NCBI RefSeq assembly: GCF_016863315.1
Contig: NZ_BOOQ01000026.1
Coordinates: 1 to 64,000 of the forward strand
Reading direction: 5' to 3'
From: Planotetraspora silvatica
Lineage (GTDB): Bacteria; Actinomycetota; Actinomycetes; Streptosporangiales; Streptosporangiaceae
Length of the DNA: 64,000 nucleotides
Shown: one piece after another, positions 55,882 through 64,000 of the stretch
How the letters are laid out: each line of letters starts with the position of its first letter
Numbering within the stretch: the stretch's first letter is position 1
Notes under the pieces: generated by a model
Database searches by the model: none
Told to the model about the DNA's origin: nothing
Seen by the model: only the letters and a program-made list of their open reading frames with translations
Program-made: the position numbers and the translations under genes

Positions 55882-57447
55882 ATGAGCATGTCCAAGGGTG
55901 ACGGGATCTCGCGAAGGGCCCTGCTGGTGGGGCTCGGCGTCGCCGGCGGGGCGGGGGCCATGTACGCGGCCATGGGCGCTCTCGGCCTCGCCCCCGATCG
56001 GCAGGAAAGCGACTACGCGCCGCCGCAGCGCTCCGACTTCGCCTTGAAGGGGAAGGCGGCCGCCAAGGTCGTGATCCTCGGCGGCGGCGTGGCGGGCCTG
56101 GCGACGGCCTACGAGCTCGGCAAGGCCGGCTACGACTGCACGGTGCTGGAGGCGCGCGACCGGGTGGGCGGGCGCAGTTTCACCATCAGGGGCGGCGACC
56201 GGGTATCTGAGCTGAACGGCGAGACGCAGGAGGCCCGATTCGGCGACGGCGTCTACTTCAACGCCGGTCCCGCGCGCATCGCCCAGTGGATGATCACGCT
56301 CGACTACTGTCGTGAGCTGGGCGTTCCCGTCGAGGTGTTCGTCAACGACAACCCCAACGCCTACATCTACAACCACACCATGAAGGCTCCCGTCCGGGCC
56401 CGCACGGCACGTGCCGACACCTACGGGTACGTCAGCGAGCTTCTGGCGAAGGCCACGAACACGGGCGCGCTCGACCGGACGGTGACCCGGGCGGACAGGG
56501 AGGTGCTTCTCGACTTCCTCTCGGAGTTCGGGGCGCTCGACGACGACCACGTCTACCGCGGGTCCTCCACGAGGGGTTACCGGACGAACCCCGGAGTCGA
56601 CGCCGGAGTCGGCCTGGGCCCCGTGCCGTCCGTCTCCGAGGTGCTCCGCTACGGGCTCGGCCGCACGGTGGCCTTCACCTTCGACTACGACCAGTCCATG
56701 CCGATGTTCCAGCCCGTGGGCGGGATGGACGCCATCGCGCGCAAGCTCGCCGACGCCGTCGGACGGGACCGGATCACGACCTCGACCCAGGTCACGAAGA
56801 TCACGAACGTGTCCGACGGCGTCGAAGTGGTCCACAGCGGCGGATCGATCACGGCGGACTACTGCGTCGCGGCCCTGCCGCCCCACATCCTCGCCCGGAT
56901 CCCCGGCAATCTCGGCGCCGAGGTGCTCGGTGCGCTGCGGACCCCCAGGCCGTTGGCGGCGGGCAAGATCGGGCTCGAGTACCGCCGCCGATGGTGGGAG
57001 ACCGACGACCGCATCTACGGGGGCATCACCGAGACCGATCTCGACATCTCGCACATCTGGTACCCGTCGTACGGGTTCCACGGTGCTCGGGGCCTGGTGG
57101 TGGGCTATTACAACCTCGATGCCGCCGCGAACTCCTACGCGGCGATGAAGCACGCGGACCGGCAGCGCCGGGCGATCGAGAACGGCGTGCGCATCCACGG
57201 GGACAAGTACCGGACCGAGGTGCTGAGCAGCGTCTCCATCGCGTGGCGCAGGCAATCGCACATCGAGGGTTCCTGGGTCGAGTGGCCCTCCTACGGCCCC
57301 CAGTTCAAGCTTCTTCAGGAGCCCGCCGGCCGGGTCTACTTCGCCGGGGACTGGCTCACCCACCTCATCGCCTGGCAGGCGGGCGCCCTCGGCTCCGCCC
57401 GTAAGGTGGTCACGGAACTGCACCAGCGCGTCTTGAAGGAGGGCTGA
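55882..57447 (+). CDS. Tat-exported FAD-dependent amine/L-amino-acid oxidase
   Basis: 521 aa. A twin-arginine signal (GISRRALLVGLGVAGGAGA) opens the protein. The FAD dinucleotide fold is VILGGGVAGLATAYELGKAG followed by CTVLEARDRVGGRS, and the C-terminal FAD segment is RVYFAGDWLTHLIAWQAG. The layout fits the L-amino-acid/flavin amine oxidase family. It is likely secreted folded with bound FAD. Substrate not decided. The ATG has GGAG upstream. It is followed at once by the YbaK-type gene. Confidence 0.85.
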   Translation: MSMSKGDGISRRALLVGLGVAGGAGAMYAAMGALGLAPDRQESDYAPPQRSDFALKGKAAAKVVILGGGVAGLATAYELGKAGYDCTVLEARDRVGGRSFTIRGGDRVSELNGETQEARFGDGVYFNAGPARIAQWMITLDYCRELGVPVEVFVNDNPNAYIYNHTMKAPVRARTARADTYGYVSELLAKATNTGALDRTVTRADREVLLDFLSEFGALDDDHVYRGSSTRGYRTNPGVDAGVGLGPVPSVSEVLRYGLGRTVAFTFDYDQSMPMFQPVGGMDAIARKLADAVGRDRITTSTQVTKITNVSDGVEVVHSGGSITADYCVAALPPHILARIPGNLGAEVLGALRTPRPLAAGKIGLEYRRRWWETDDRIYGGITETDLDISHIWYPSYGFHGARGLVVGYYNLDAAANSYAAMKHADRQRRAIENGVRIHGDKYRTEVLSSVSIAWRRQSHIEGSWVEWPSYGPQFKLLQEPAGRVYFAGDWLTHLIAWQAGALGSARKVVTELHQRVLKEG

Positions 57448-57448
57448 G

Positions 57449-57973
57449 ATGCCGCTCGAGTGGACTCCTGCCGTGGACAGGCTCGACCTGGTCGCGGACC
57501 CGGTGGCCAAGGCGATCTCGGAGGCGAAGTCGCCGGGCTCGGCGCTCAGCGTCGCGGAGATCGATCCGGAACTGGCGGACACGGCCGCGTTCTGCGAGCG
57601 CTACGGCGTCGCCCTGGAGGACTCGGCCAACTGCGTGATCGTGGCGGCCAAACGGGGCGGCGAGACGCGATACGCCGCCGTCATGGTGCTGGCGACCGAT
57701 CGTGCCGACGTGAACGGGGTCGTCCGGCGGCACCTGGACGCCCGCAAGGCGTCGTTCGCCCCGCAGGCGGACGCCGTGGCCATCACCGGGATGGAGTACG
57801 GAGGCATCACGCCCATCGGATTGCCCGCCGACTGGCCCGTCCTCGTTGATGAAAATGTGACTCGGCGCTCGTTCGTGGTGATCGGAAGCGGCGTTCGCCG
57901 CTCCAAGCTGGGGCTTTCCGGGGAGGCCCTGGTCGAGGCGACCGGCGCGGAGGTCATCGCCCTCACTCTGTGA
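57449..57973 (+). CDS. YbaK/ProX-type aminoacyl-tRNA deacylase
   Basis: 174 aa. FCERYGVALEDSANCVIVAA, RRHLDARKASFAPQADAVAI (with the catalytic-type Lys in DARKASF), YGGITPIGLPADWPVLVDEN and TGAEVIALTL follow the YbaK/EbsC fold that trans-edits mischarged tRNA. A GGAGGG site overlaps the oxidase stop, so the two genes form an operon although their functions do not obviously link. Confidence 0.8.
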   Translation: MPLEWTPAVDRLDLVADPVAKAISEAKSPGSALSVAEIDPELADTAAFCERYGVALEDSANCVIVAAKRGGETRYAAVMVLATDRADVNGVVRRHLDARKASFAPQADAVAITGMEYGGITPIGLPADWPVLVDENVTRRSFVVIGSGVRRSKLGLSGEALVEATGAEVIALTL

Positions 57974-58078
57974 CCTTTCGTGGGAAACCACTTACCATTC
58001 TGTGGCGTTGTGCTTACTAGGAATGTGGCGCGATGGTTCACTCATGGACGGTGTTTTAGTCGGTATGGTGCTTAGGCC

Positions 58079-60133
58079 ATGAATCAGGACGACCGACTGG
58101 GCCCATACCGGCTGCTGAAGCGGCTCGGAGAAGGCGGCATGGGTGTGGTTCACCTCGCCCTCGACGCCCGCGGCAGGCAGGTGGCCGTCAAGGTCCTGCG
58201 CCCAGAGGTGGCAGGCGACGACGTCGCGCGCAGGAGGCTGTCGCGCGAGGTCGAGACCATGCGCAGGGTGCGCGGCTCGCACATCGCCGAGGTCGTCGAC
58301 GCCGACGTGACCGGGCGGCGGCCCTACATCGTCACCCGCTACGTCCCGGGCCGGGCCATCGACGAGATGGTCAAACAGGACGGCCCTTTCTCGCTCGACG
58401 TCCTGCTCAAGGTGGCCCGCGGTGTGGCGGAGGCCCTCGTCGCCGTGCACGCCGCCGGAGTGATCCATCGTGACCTGAAGCCCGGCAACGTGCTCATGCT
58501 CGACGACGAGCCGGTGCTGATCGACTTCGGCATCGCCCAGGCCGTCGACGCCACCCGGCTCACGCAGACCGGGATGTTCATCGGCACCCCCGGCTACCTG
58601 GCGCCCGAGATCATCGAAGGCCAGGAGGGCGGGTCCGAGGTCGACGTGCACGCCTGGGCCGGCACGCTGCTGTACGCCGCGACCGGCCAGCCGCCGTTCG
58701 GCAAGGGCACCCTGGAGATGATCTTCTTCAACATCACCTCCGGCAAGGCGAACGTGGAGGCCGCGCCCGAACTGCTCCGGCCCGTCCTGCGGGCCGCCTT
58801 CCACCGGGACCCCGCGAAGCGGCCGGCGGCGGCCGAACTGCTCCAGTGGATCGATCGTCTGACACCGCGTCGCACCGGGTTCACCCCTCCCGACGAGATC
58901 TCCACCGTGGCGGAGGTCGATGAGGGCCTGCCGTCAGGTGCATCCGGTCCTTCCGGGCGGCCCGGGCATGCGACCCCTCCTGCTCCCTCCGCTCACTCCG
59001 GTCACTCCGTCCCGTCAAGGCCGCGATGGTCACCGCCGTCGCCCTCGCAGCCCGGCGGGGAGTTCGTGTCGCTTCTCAACGACGGTCCAGCCGCCCAGCA
59101 GGGCGACCCGTTCCCCACCGTCCGGGTGACGGGGGAGGACCTGCGCAACGCCGGACTCCCGTCCGGCCCCTCGGGCAGGATTCCGGCCGAGGGTGACATC
59201 CCCACGAGGAGGGTCACCCCCGAGGAGCTCCGCGAGGCGGCCATGCCCAGCCAGGCCTTCTACGAGCAGGCTCCCGGCTCCAAGCCGGCGGAGACGCACG
59301 AACGGGCGCCCCGGGTCCAGCAGCACCCGGCGCCGTTCCCGCCGGCCGTCCGGGTCCCCCCGCACGAAGTGCCTCCCCATGGTGCCCCGCCCCATGGGGT
59401 TCCCCCGTACAGGGCGGCCCCGCACGTGGCGTCACCCGCCATGGGGGTCCTTCACGCGAGCACGCCGGGTACCCCGGGCACGATGCCGTCCGCCCGGGTG
59501 GCTCCGTCGACGGGCGGCGCGCTGCTGCAGCGACCCAAGGCGTACGGCGTGGCGAGCACGATGCTGCTGATCGCCATGACGGGCCTGGCGGTGATCGCGC
59601 CCGTGGCGGTGTGCCTGATCGCCCTGCCCGCGGTCGTCCTCCTGAGGGCCGCCGACCTCGCGCAGCCGCGCCTGAGCAGCCGCAGGCCCGCCGGCGCCGC
59701 CGCCGCGGACGTGGTCCGGGTGCTGGGCGAGCCGGCCTCGCTGATCAAGTCGATCGGCATCACGGCCCTGCTCGTGCCGCTCGCCGCGGTGCCGGGGACG
59801 TTCGTCACGGTGCTGCTCACCTTGATGGCGCGGTCGATGCCCGATTCCGCCGCGTGGGGCTGGGGCGTCGCCGTAGGCTTGCTGATCGTCTGCGCCGGGC
59901 CCGGAGTTCAGGGTCCCGGCCGGCAGATGCGGCGCACGCTCGCTTCGCTGGCGCCGGGCGGCGCGGCCGCGGTGAGGCTGGCCTGGGGCGCCGGCGTCCT
60001 CGCGGCCCTGGTGGGGCTGGTCGCGCTCACCAGTGTCATGGGTAGACCAATAGCAGGGCACTTGTGGGGTTCCGCCGACGTTCAACCTGTGGATCAACGC
60101 CTGACGGAGCTTCGCGGGACGGGGTATCGGTGA
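58079..60133 (+). CDS. Membrane Ser/Thr protein kinase 1
   Basis: 684 aa. PknB-type kinase domain, residues 1-265: LGEGGMGVVHLAL (P-loop), K38 in VAVKVL, HRDLKPGN, DFG in LIDFGIAQAV, and APE in YLAPEII. A proline/glycine-rich cytoplasmic linker follows (about 280-480). The C-terminal part has four membrane segments (STMLLIAMTGLAVIAPVAVC, IGITALLVPLAAVPGTFVTV, GVAVGLLIVCAG, GAGVLAALVGLVALTSVM) and no PASTA repeats. First of three tandem kinases. TATGGT at about 58064 is a candidate -10, giving a short or absent leader. Stop overlaps kinase 2 by four bases. Confidence 0.88.
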   Translation: MNQDDRLGPYRLLKRLGEGGMGVVHLALDARGRQVAVKVLRPEVAGDDVARRRLSREVETMRRVRGSHIAEVVDADVTGRRPYIVTRYVPGRAIDEMVKQDGPFSLDVLLKVARGVAEALVAVHAAGVIHRDLKPGNVLMLDDEPVLIDFGIAQAVDATRLTQTGMFIGTPGYLAPEIIEGQEGGSEVDVHAWAGTLLYAATGQPPFGKGTLEMIFFNITSGKANVEAAPELLRPVLRAAFHRDPAKRPAAAELLQWIDRLTPRRTGFTPPDEISTVAEVDEGLPSGASGPSGRPGHATPPAPSAHSGHSVPSRPRWSPPSPSQPGGEFVSLLNDGPAAQQGDPFPTVRVTGEDLRNAGLPSGPSGRIPAEGDIPTRRVTPEELREAAMPSQAFYEQAPGSKPAETHERAPRVQQHPAPFPPAVRVPPHEVPPHGAPPHGVPPYRAAPHVASPAMGVLHASTPGTPGTMPSARVAPSTGGALLQRPKAYGVASTMLLIAMTGLAVIAPVAVCLIALPAVVLLRAADLAQPRLSSRRPAGAAAADVVRVLGEPASLIKSIGITALLVPLAAVPGTFVTVLLTLMARSMPDSAAWGWGVAVGLLIVCAGPGVQGPGRQMRRTLASLAPGGAAAVRLAWGAGVLAALVGLVALTSVMGRPIAGHLWGSADVQPVDQRLTELRGTGYR

Positions 60134-62112
60134 CGGGGGACGACATGTCGGCTACTGAGGCTCCGGAACGGATCGGTCCCTATCGGCTGTTACGCCCGCT
60201 GGGCGAGGGCGGCATGGGAGTCGTCCACCTCGGGCTGGACGTCGAGGGCCGCGAGGTGGCCGTCAAGGTCCTGCATCCTCATGTGGCCTCCGACCTCAAG
60301 GCGCGCGACCGTCTCACCCGCGAGGTCGAGACCATGCGCCGCGTCCGCAGCAGGCGGGTGGCCGAGGTCCTCGACGCCGACCTGACCGGCGCCATGCCGT
60401 ACATCGTCACCAGGTACGCGCCCGGCCGCACGCTGGAGCAGGCCGTGCAGGAGGACGGGCCGCTTCCGGACCGGGAGATCATCCGCCTCGCCCGGGGGCT
60501 GTGCGAGGCGCTCACGTCCATCCACGCGGCGGACGTCATCCATCGCGACCTGAAGCCCGCGAACGTGATGCTGGTCGGCGGCGAGCCGCTCGTCATCGAC
60601 TTCGGCATCGCGCACCTGGTCAACGCCACCCGGCTCACGCAGACGGGGATGTTCGTCGGCACGCCCGGATATCTGGCCCCGGAGATCATCCGGGACTCGG
60701 AGATCACCCAGGCGGCCGACGTGCACGCTCTGGCGGCGACGGTGTTCTTCGCGGCGACGGGCAAGCCGCCGTTCGGCACGGGCACGTTCGAGGCGGTCTG
60801 CTTCCGCATCCTCGAGGGCAAGGCGAACGTCGACCAGGCGCCGGCGTGGTTGCGGGCCTGGCTCAGGCTCGCCCTGGCCACCGAGGTCGGAACCCGGCCG
60901 TCCGCGGGGTCGTTGCTCAGGCTCACCCAGACGCTCGACCCCTCCGTGACCGCGCTGCACGAGAACGCGCAGGACGGCGGCACCCGGGTGCTCGGGGCGG
61001 GTGGCAACGGGCGCGTCCCCGACGGCACGAGGATCCTCGACGACGACATCACCTGGCCGGGTCGTCCGGAGCGGCGTCAGGGGCCGGACGCCTCCGACGA
61101 CAGTTACTCCGACCTGCTCCCTCCGGTGAACTACGTCAGGCAGGAGCGTCCGCGCCGTGAGCCGCCCGGGCCGCGCCAGGCCCCGCCCGGCTACGGAACG
61201 GCGCAGCCCCACCAGCCGCAGCCTCACCAAGCGCAGCCTCATCAGCCGCCTCCCTACCAGCCGGCGCCGTACCAGGCCGCGCCGTACCAGCCGGCCGCTT
61301 ATCGGCCGTCGGCCGGTCAGCCGCCGCCACCGCAGCCCGACCAGCGAGTGGCCGGATACCCCGACCCGCAGGCGACCGTCCCGCCGCCCGGACAGGCGGG
61401 GGGCGGTGCGTCCACGCAGTCCCGGCCGCAGGCGGGTGAGCAGCACAAGACTCCCTACAGGGGCAGCCATCCGCTCGTGTCGGCGTCTCTGCTCGTCGCC
61501 CTGGTGGCTCTGGCCTGCATCCTCCCGGTGACCGCGGCCCTGGTCGCCGTCGCCCTGTCGGTGTGCCTGCGCGTGGCGCACTACCTCTTCGAAGGCGTCG
61601 CGGAGCGACGGTCGATCCGGGGCAGCAGCGGCGCCGACCCCCTTCTCGCCGTGGTCGGGGCGCCGTGGGCGCTGATCAAGGCCGCGCTCATGACCGTGGT
61701 CCAGGTGCCGCTCGCCGCGATGTTCGGCGTGTGCGTTTGGGGCGGCTTCTATTACCTCGGAGATCTCAGCACCGACCGATCGGCCGCGTACGCCGTCGCC
61801 GCCTTCGTGGCCGGGCTGTTCCTCCTACCCGGAGGTGGCGCGCCGCGCAAGGCCGTCGCGAGGACGCTGAGCTCCTCCATCCGCAGCCCGGGCGCCGCCA
61901 TGGTCGTCACGATCGCCGTGGGCGCGCTGGCGTTCTTCGCCGTGCTGACGGCGATGTCCGCCAGCCCCGTCTGGACGCCGTGGCGGCCGCCGCACGAGGT
62001 CATCACCGAGCTGACCAGGCAGGGCAAGCAGACCGTCGCCAACCTCGTGGGCGGTCTCGTCGGGGATCTCCTGGACAAGCTCGGACTCGGGTTCCTGAGC
62101 TTCTGGAACTGA
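60130..62112 (+). CDS. Membrane Ser/Thr protein kinase 2
   Basis: 660 aa. The kinase domain is very like kinase 1: LGEGGMGVVHLGLDVEGREV, HRDLKPANVM, VIDFGIAHLVNATRLTQTGM and APEII. The linker is Pro/Gln-rich with HQPQPHQAQPHQPPPYQPA type repeats. The C-terminus has several membrane helices (LLVALVALACILPVTAALVA, AMVVTIAVGALAFFAVLTA). GTG 60130 (overlap with the kinase 1 stop) and ATG 60145 are both reasonable starts. Most likely a tandem duplicate of kinase 1. Confidence 0.88.
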   Translation: MTGDDMSATEAPERIGPYRLLRPLGEGGMGVVHLGLDVEGREVAVKVLHPHVASDLKARDRLTREVETMRRVRSRRVAEVLDADLTGAMPYIVTRYAPGRTLEQAVQEDGPLPDREIIRLARGLCEALTSIHAADVIHRDLKPANVMLVGGEPLVIDFGIAHLVNATRLTQTGMFVGTPGYLAPEIIRDSEITQAADVHALAATVFFAATGKPPFGTGTFEAVCFRILEGKANVDQAPAWLRAWLRLALATEVGTRPSAGSLLRLTQTLDPSVTALHENAQDGGTRVLGAGGNGRVPDGTRILDDDITWPGRPERRQGPDASDDSYSDLLPPVNYVRQERPRREPPGPRQAPPGYGTAQPHQPQPHQAQPHQPPPYQPAPYQAAPYQPAAYRPSAGQPPPPQPDQRVAGYPDPQATVPPPGQAGGGASTQSRPQAGEQHKTPYRGSHPLVSASLLVALVALACILPVTAALVAVALSVCLRVAHYLFEGVAERRSIRGSSGADPLLAVVGAPWALIKAALMTVVQVPLAAMFGVCVWGGFYYLGDLSTDRSAAYAVAAFVAGLFLLPGGGAPRKAVARTLSSSIRSPGAAMVVTIAVGALAFFAVLTAMSASPVWTPWRPPHEVITELTRQGKQTVANLVGGLVGDLLDKLGLGFLSFWN

Positions 62113-62148
62113 CAAGACGGGACAGGACGCCGGCGCGAAGGGAGCGGG

Positions 62149-63489
62149 ATGAGTTCGCAGGAAGACCTCGGCTCCTATCGTCTGCTCTCCCTGCTGGGCT
62201 CCGGCGGATTCGGCGAGGTGCACCTGGCGCTCGACCCCGGGGGGCACACCGTCGCGGTCAAGGTGCTCCATCCCCATGTCGCGTCCGACGCCTTCGCCCT
62301 CACCCGGCTCGCCCGCGAGGTCGAGACGATGCGCCGCGTGCGCGGACCCCACATCGCCGAGGTCCTCGACGCCTCGCTGACCGGGCCGCGACCCTACATC
62401 GTCACCCGCTACGTGCAGGGCCGCCCGCTCAACACGGTGATCGCGTCCGACGGGCCGGTCCGGGGCGACGAGCTCGTACGGCTCGCGCGGGGCCTGTCCG
62501 AGGCCCTCGGGTCGATCCACGCGGCGGGGGTCGTCCACCGGGATCTGAAGCCGGCCAATGTGATCATCGCCGACGGCGAGCCCTATGTGATCGACTTCGG
62601 GATCGCCTGCGCACTCGAGTCCGCCTCGGTCACGGCCTCGGGAGCCGTGATCGGCACACCGGGCTACCTGGCTCCCGAGGTGCTGGAGGGTCGCGACGCC
62701 GGCCCGGAGGCGGACGTCTTCGCCTGGGCCGCGACGCTGGCGTTCGCCGCGGCGGGGCGCCAGCCGTACGGGACGGGACCGGCGGCGGCGGTCGCCTACC
62801 GGGTGGTCCATCGCGAGCCGGACCTGTCCGGTGTCCCCTCCTGGCTCGGCCCGCTGCTCGCGGAGTGCCTGCGGACCGATCCGGACACCCGGCCGACCGC
62901 GCCGCAACTCGCCGCACGTCTCGGAGCGGCCGCGCCCGCGGTGGCCGAGCCGGCCGAGTCCCGTGGTGCGGGCAGGCGGCCGGCCCGGTCCGCCCCGTTG
63001 TACTCGGGCGAGCTTCCGTCCTTCCCCGGATACGCCGAGCCGGCCCCGCCGCGCGGACGGCACCCGCTCGACCACCGGGACGCCGAGGTGACCTCCGTCG
63101 GCGGGATCAACGATGCGCGGACCCAGGAGTGGCGGCCCACCGAGAAGAAGCGATCGATCGAGGACGCGCGAGCCCGGCACCGCCAGAAGCTGCACCGCCG
63201 CTGGGTGATCGGATCGAGTTTGGTCGTCGGGCTCTTCGCGGCGGCGGCCCGGCAGTACGTGCCCGAGGTCTCGCTCCTGATGCTCGTGCTGTACGGCATC
63301 GGGGTCGTCACCGACGCCGGGCTGGGGCTGCTCGCTCGATCGCGCTCCCGCGTGCTCGTGGACGTCATGGGCGGCGTCGGCGTCGTGGCCGTGTGGGCCC
63401 TGCTGAGCAGTTTGTTCAGCACGACGACGCTGCTGCTCGCCGTCGGCACGGTCCTGTTCCTGCTGATCGCCCTCGTCGTCGCCAGTTGA
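62149..63489 (+). CDS. Membrane Ser/Thr protein kinase 3
   Basis: 446 aa, shorter. The P-loop is altered to LGSGGFGEVHLALDPG; VAVKVLHPHVASD, HRDLKPANVI, VIDFGIACALES and APEVLEG are intact, so it should be active. The linker is short and three to four membrane segments follow (VIGSSLVVGLFAAAA, VSLLMLVLYGIGVVTDAGL, TTLLLAVGTVLFLLIALVV). Ribosome binding site GAAGGGAG before the ATG. It is the most diverged of the three. Confidence 0.88.
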   Translation: MSSQEDLGSYRLLSLLGSGGFGEVHLALDPGGHTVAVKVLHPHVASDAFALTRLAREVETMRRVRGPHIAEVLDASLTGPRPYIVTRYVQGRPLNTVIASDGPVRGDELVRLARGLSEALGSIHAAGVVHRDLKPANVIIADGEPYVIDFGIACALESASVTASGAVIGTPGYLAPEVLEGRDAGPEADVFAWAATLAFAAAGRQPYGTGPAAAVAYRVVHREPDLSGVPSWLGPLLAECLRTDPDTRPTAPQLAARLGAAAPAVAEPAESRGAGRRPARSAPLYSGELPSFPGYAEPAPPRGRHPLDHRDAEVTSVGGINDARTQEWRPTEKKRSIEDARARHRQKLHRRWVIGSSLVVGLFAAAARQYVPEVSLLMLVLYGIGVVTDAGLGLLARSRSRVLVDVMGGVGVVAVWALLSSLFSTTTLLLAVGTVLFLLIALVVAS

Positions 63490-63604
63490 CGGCTGCCGCG
63501 GGGGGGCGGCTTCAGCTTCTGGAATAAAGTTCGGTATCGTAGCGGGAGTGGACTTCCGGGTATGAGCACGGTCACGTCGCCCGTAGCCGGAGGTTTGCGA
63601 CTAA

Positions 63605-63620
63605 GCTACCGATGGGTAAC
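63605..63620. promoter_or_regulatory. Imperfect palindrome upstream of etfB
   Basis: GCTACC-GATG-GGTAAC pairs at five of six positions, 150 bp before etfB, in the 283-bp gap after kinase 3. It could be a TetR-type operator for the ETF genes. A 35-codon ORF (63621-63728) starts at the next base but has no support. Confidence 0.35.
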
Positions 63621-63772
63621 ATGGCGTCTGGGGACCAGGGAGAACTCCGGGCCACCCGCTGTCATCGGGCTTGCGAGCTCCTGGCAGTCTGGCAAGACGT
63701 GCGCGTACCCCACGGGCGCGTCCGATAAATCGCGGCGTCAGCCGTACGGAAAGGGGAGGTCGGCTACCGGCC

Positions 63773-64000
63773 ATGAACATCGTCGTCTGCGTGAAGCAGG
63801 TCCCCGACACGGCGACCGAGCGCAAGCTGAGGTCCGATGACAAGACGCTCGACCGCGACGCCGCCGACGGCGTCGTCAACGAGCTCGACGAGTACGCCGT
63901 CGAGGAGGCGCTGCGGCTCAAGGAGGCTCACGGGGGTGAGGTGACCGTCCTTTCCATGGGCCCGGCGAAGGCCACCGAGACCATCCGCAAGGCGCTCGCG
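63773..64000 (+). CDS. etfB: Electron transfer flavoprotein beta subunit, 5' part
   Basis: First 76 codons; the gene runs past the window end. NIVVCVKQVPDTATERKL, VVNELDEYAVEEALRLKEAH and GEVTVLSMGPAKATETIRKA are the hallmark N-terminus of ETF beta (FixA). ETF accepts electrons from acyl-CoA dehydrogenases such as those at 21.7-24.0 kb and passes them to the quinone pool. etfA is expected to follow outside the window. Confidence 0.93.
   Translation, partial: MNIVVCVKQVPDTATERKLRSDDKTLDRDAADGVVNELDEYAVEEALRLKEAHGGEVTVLSMGPAKATETIRKALA

Noticed and set aside
63562-63840. 92-codon ORF overlapping the etfB start
   Set aside because: Out of frame with etfB and without family features; etfB explains the 3' part.

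Overview
The window is high-GC (about 70%) chromosomal DNA from a filamentous-type actinobacterium. GTG and TTG starts with AGGAGG-like ribosome binding sites, translationally coupled genes, a GlgE glucan pathway and a KstR-type steroid regulon all point that way. A Streptosporangiales member is my best guess, but that is inference. I saw no rRNA, tRNA, CRISPR or transposase gene.

Layout. 0.1-2.1 kb: a leftward operon of PPOX-fold protein, 3Fe-4S ferredoxin and zinc alcohol dehydrogenase behind a KstR-like operator. 2.2-7.6 kb: two methyltransferases, an (alpha/alpha)-barrel-like protein, a GT4 glycosyltransferase and GDP-mannose dehydratase. 7.8-8.7 kb: an AbiEi/DUF559-like protein. 9.0-10.2 kb: a steroid-type P450. 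10.5-15.6 kb: a complete oxidative L-fucose catabolic operon, followed by an AraC/aldo-keto reductase pair and a FadR-type GntR regulator whose 27-bp palindromic operator core recurs twice in front of the fucose operon. 18.5-26.7 kb: thiolase, ureohydrolase, a KstR-like TetR regulator and a full igr-type cholesterol side-chain operon (FadE28-FadE29-ChsH2-ChsH1-Ltp2). 27-32 kb: a membrane-tethered sigma-like protein and an osmoprotectant ABC transporter with a structured leader. 32-36.6 kb: flavin reductase, ECF sigma with a membrane partner, an AAC(2') aminoglycoside acetyltransferase and SppA. 37-47.5 kb: the GlgE alpha-glucan cluster (GlgB, maltokinase, TreS, GlgE, divergent GlgP). 48.5-58 kb: HNH protein, GT4, crotonase, a coiled-coil/QueC-like/M55 peptidase operon, Tat-exported amine oxidase and a YbaK-type deacylase. 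58-63.5 kb: three tandem membrane Ser/Thr kinases. The window ends inside etfB.

Two features tie the window together. First, a TNNAACNNGTTNNA operator of KstR type occurs upstream of the PPOX, P450, thiolase and FadE genes, in degenerate form at the regulator, and once in an unexpected place between the glycosyltransferase and gmd. Second, an unrecognised intergenic repeat of exactly 53 bp, beginning GTGATCATGCACAGGTTCGG, forms about 40 units in nine places. The arrays usually start at a stop codon and run in the direction of the gene they follow; in two places a rightward and a leftward array meet at a long perfect hairpin. The 53-bp phase, close to five helical turns, is kept even where the rest of the unit has diverged. 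I consider this the most novel element here.
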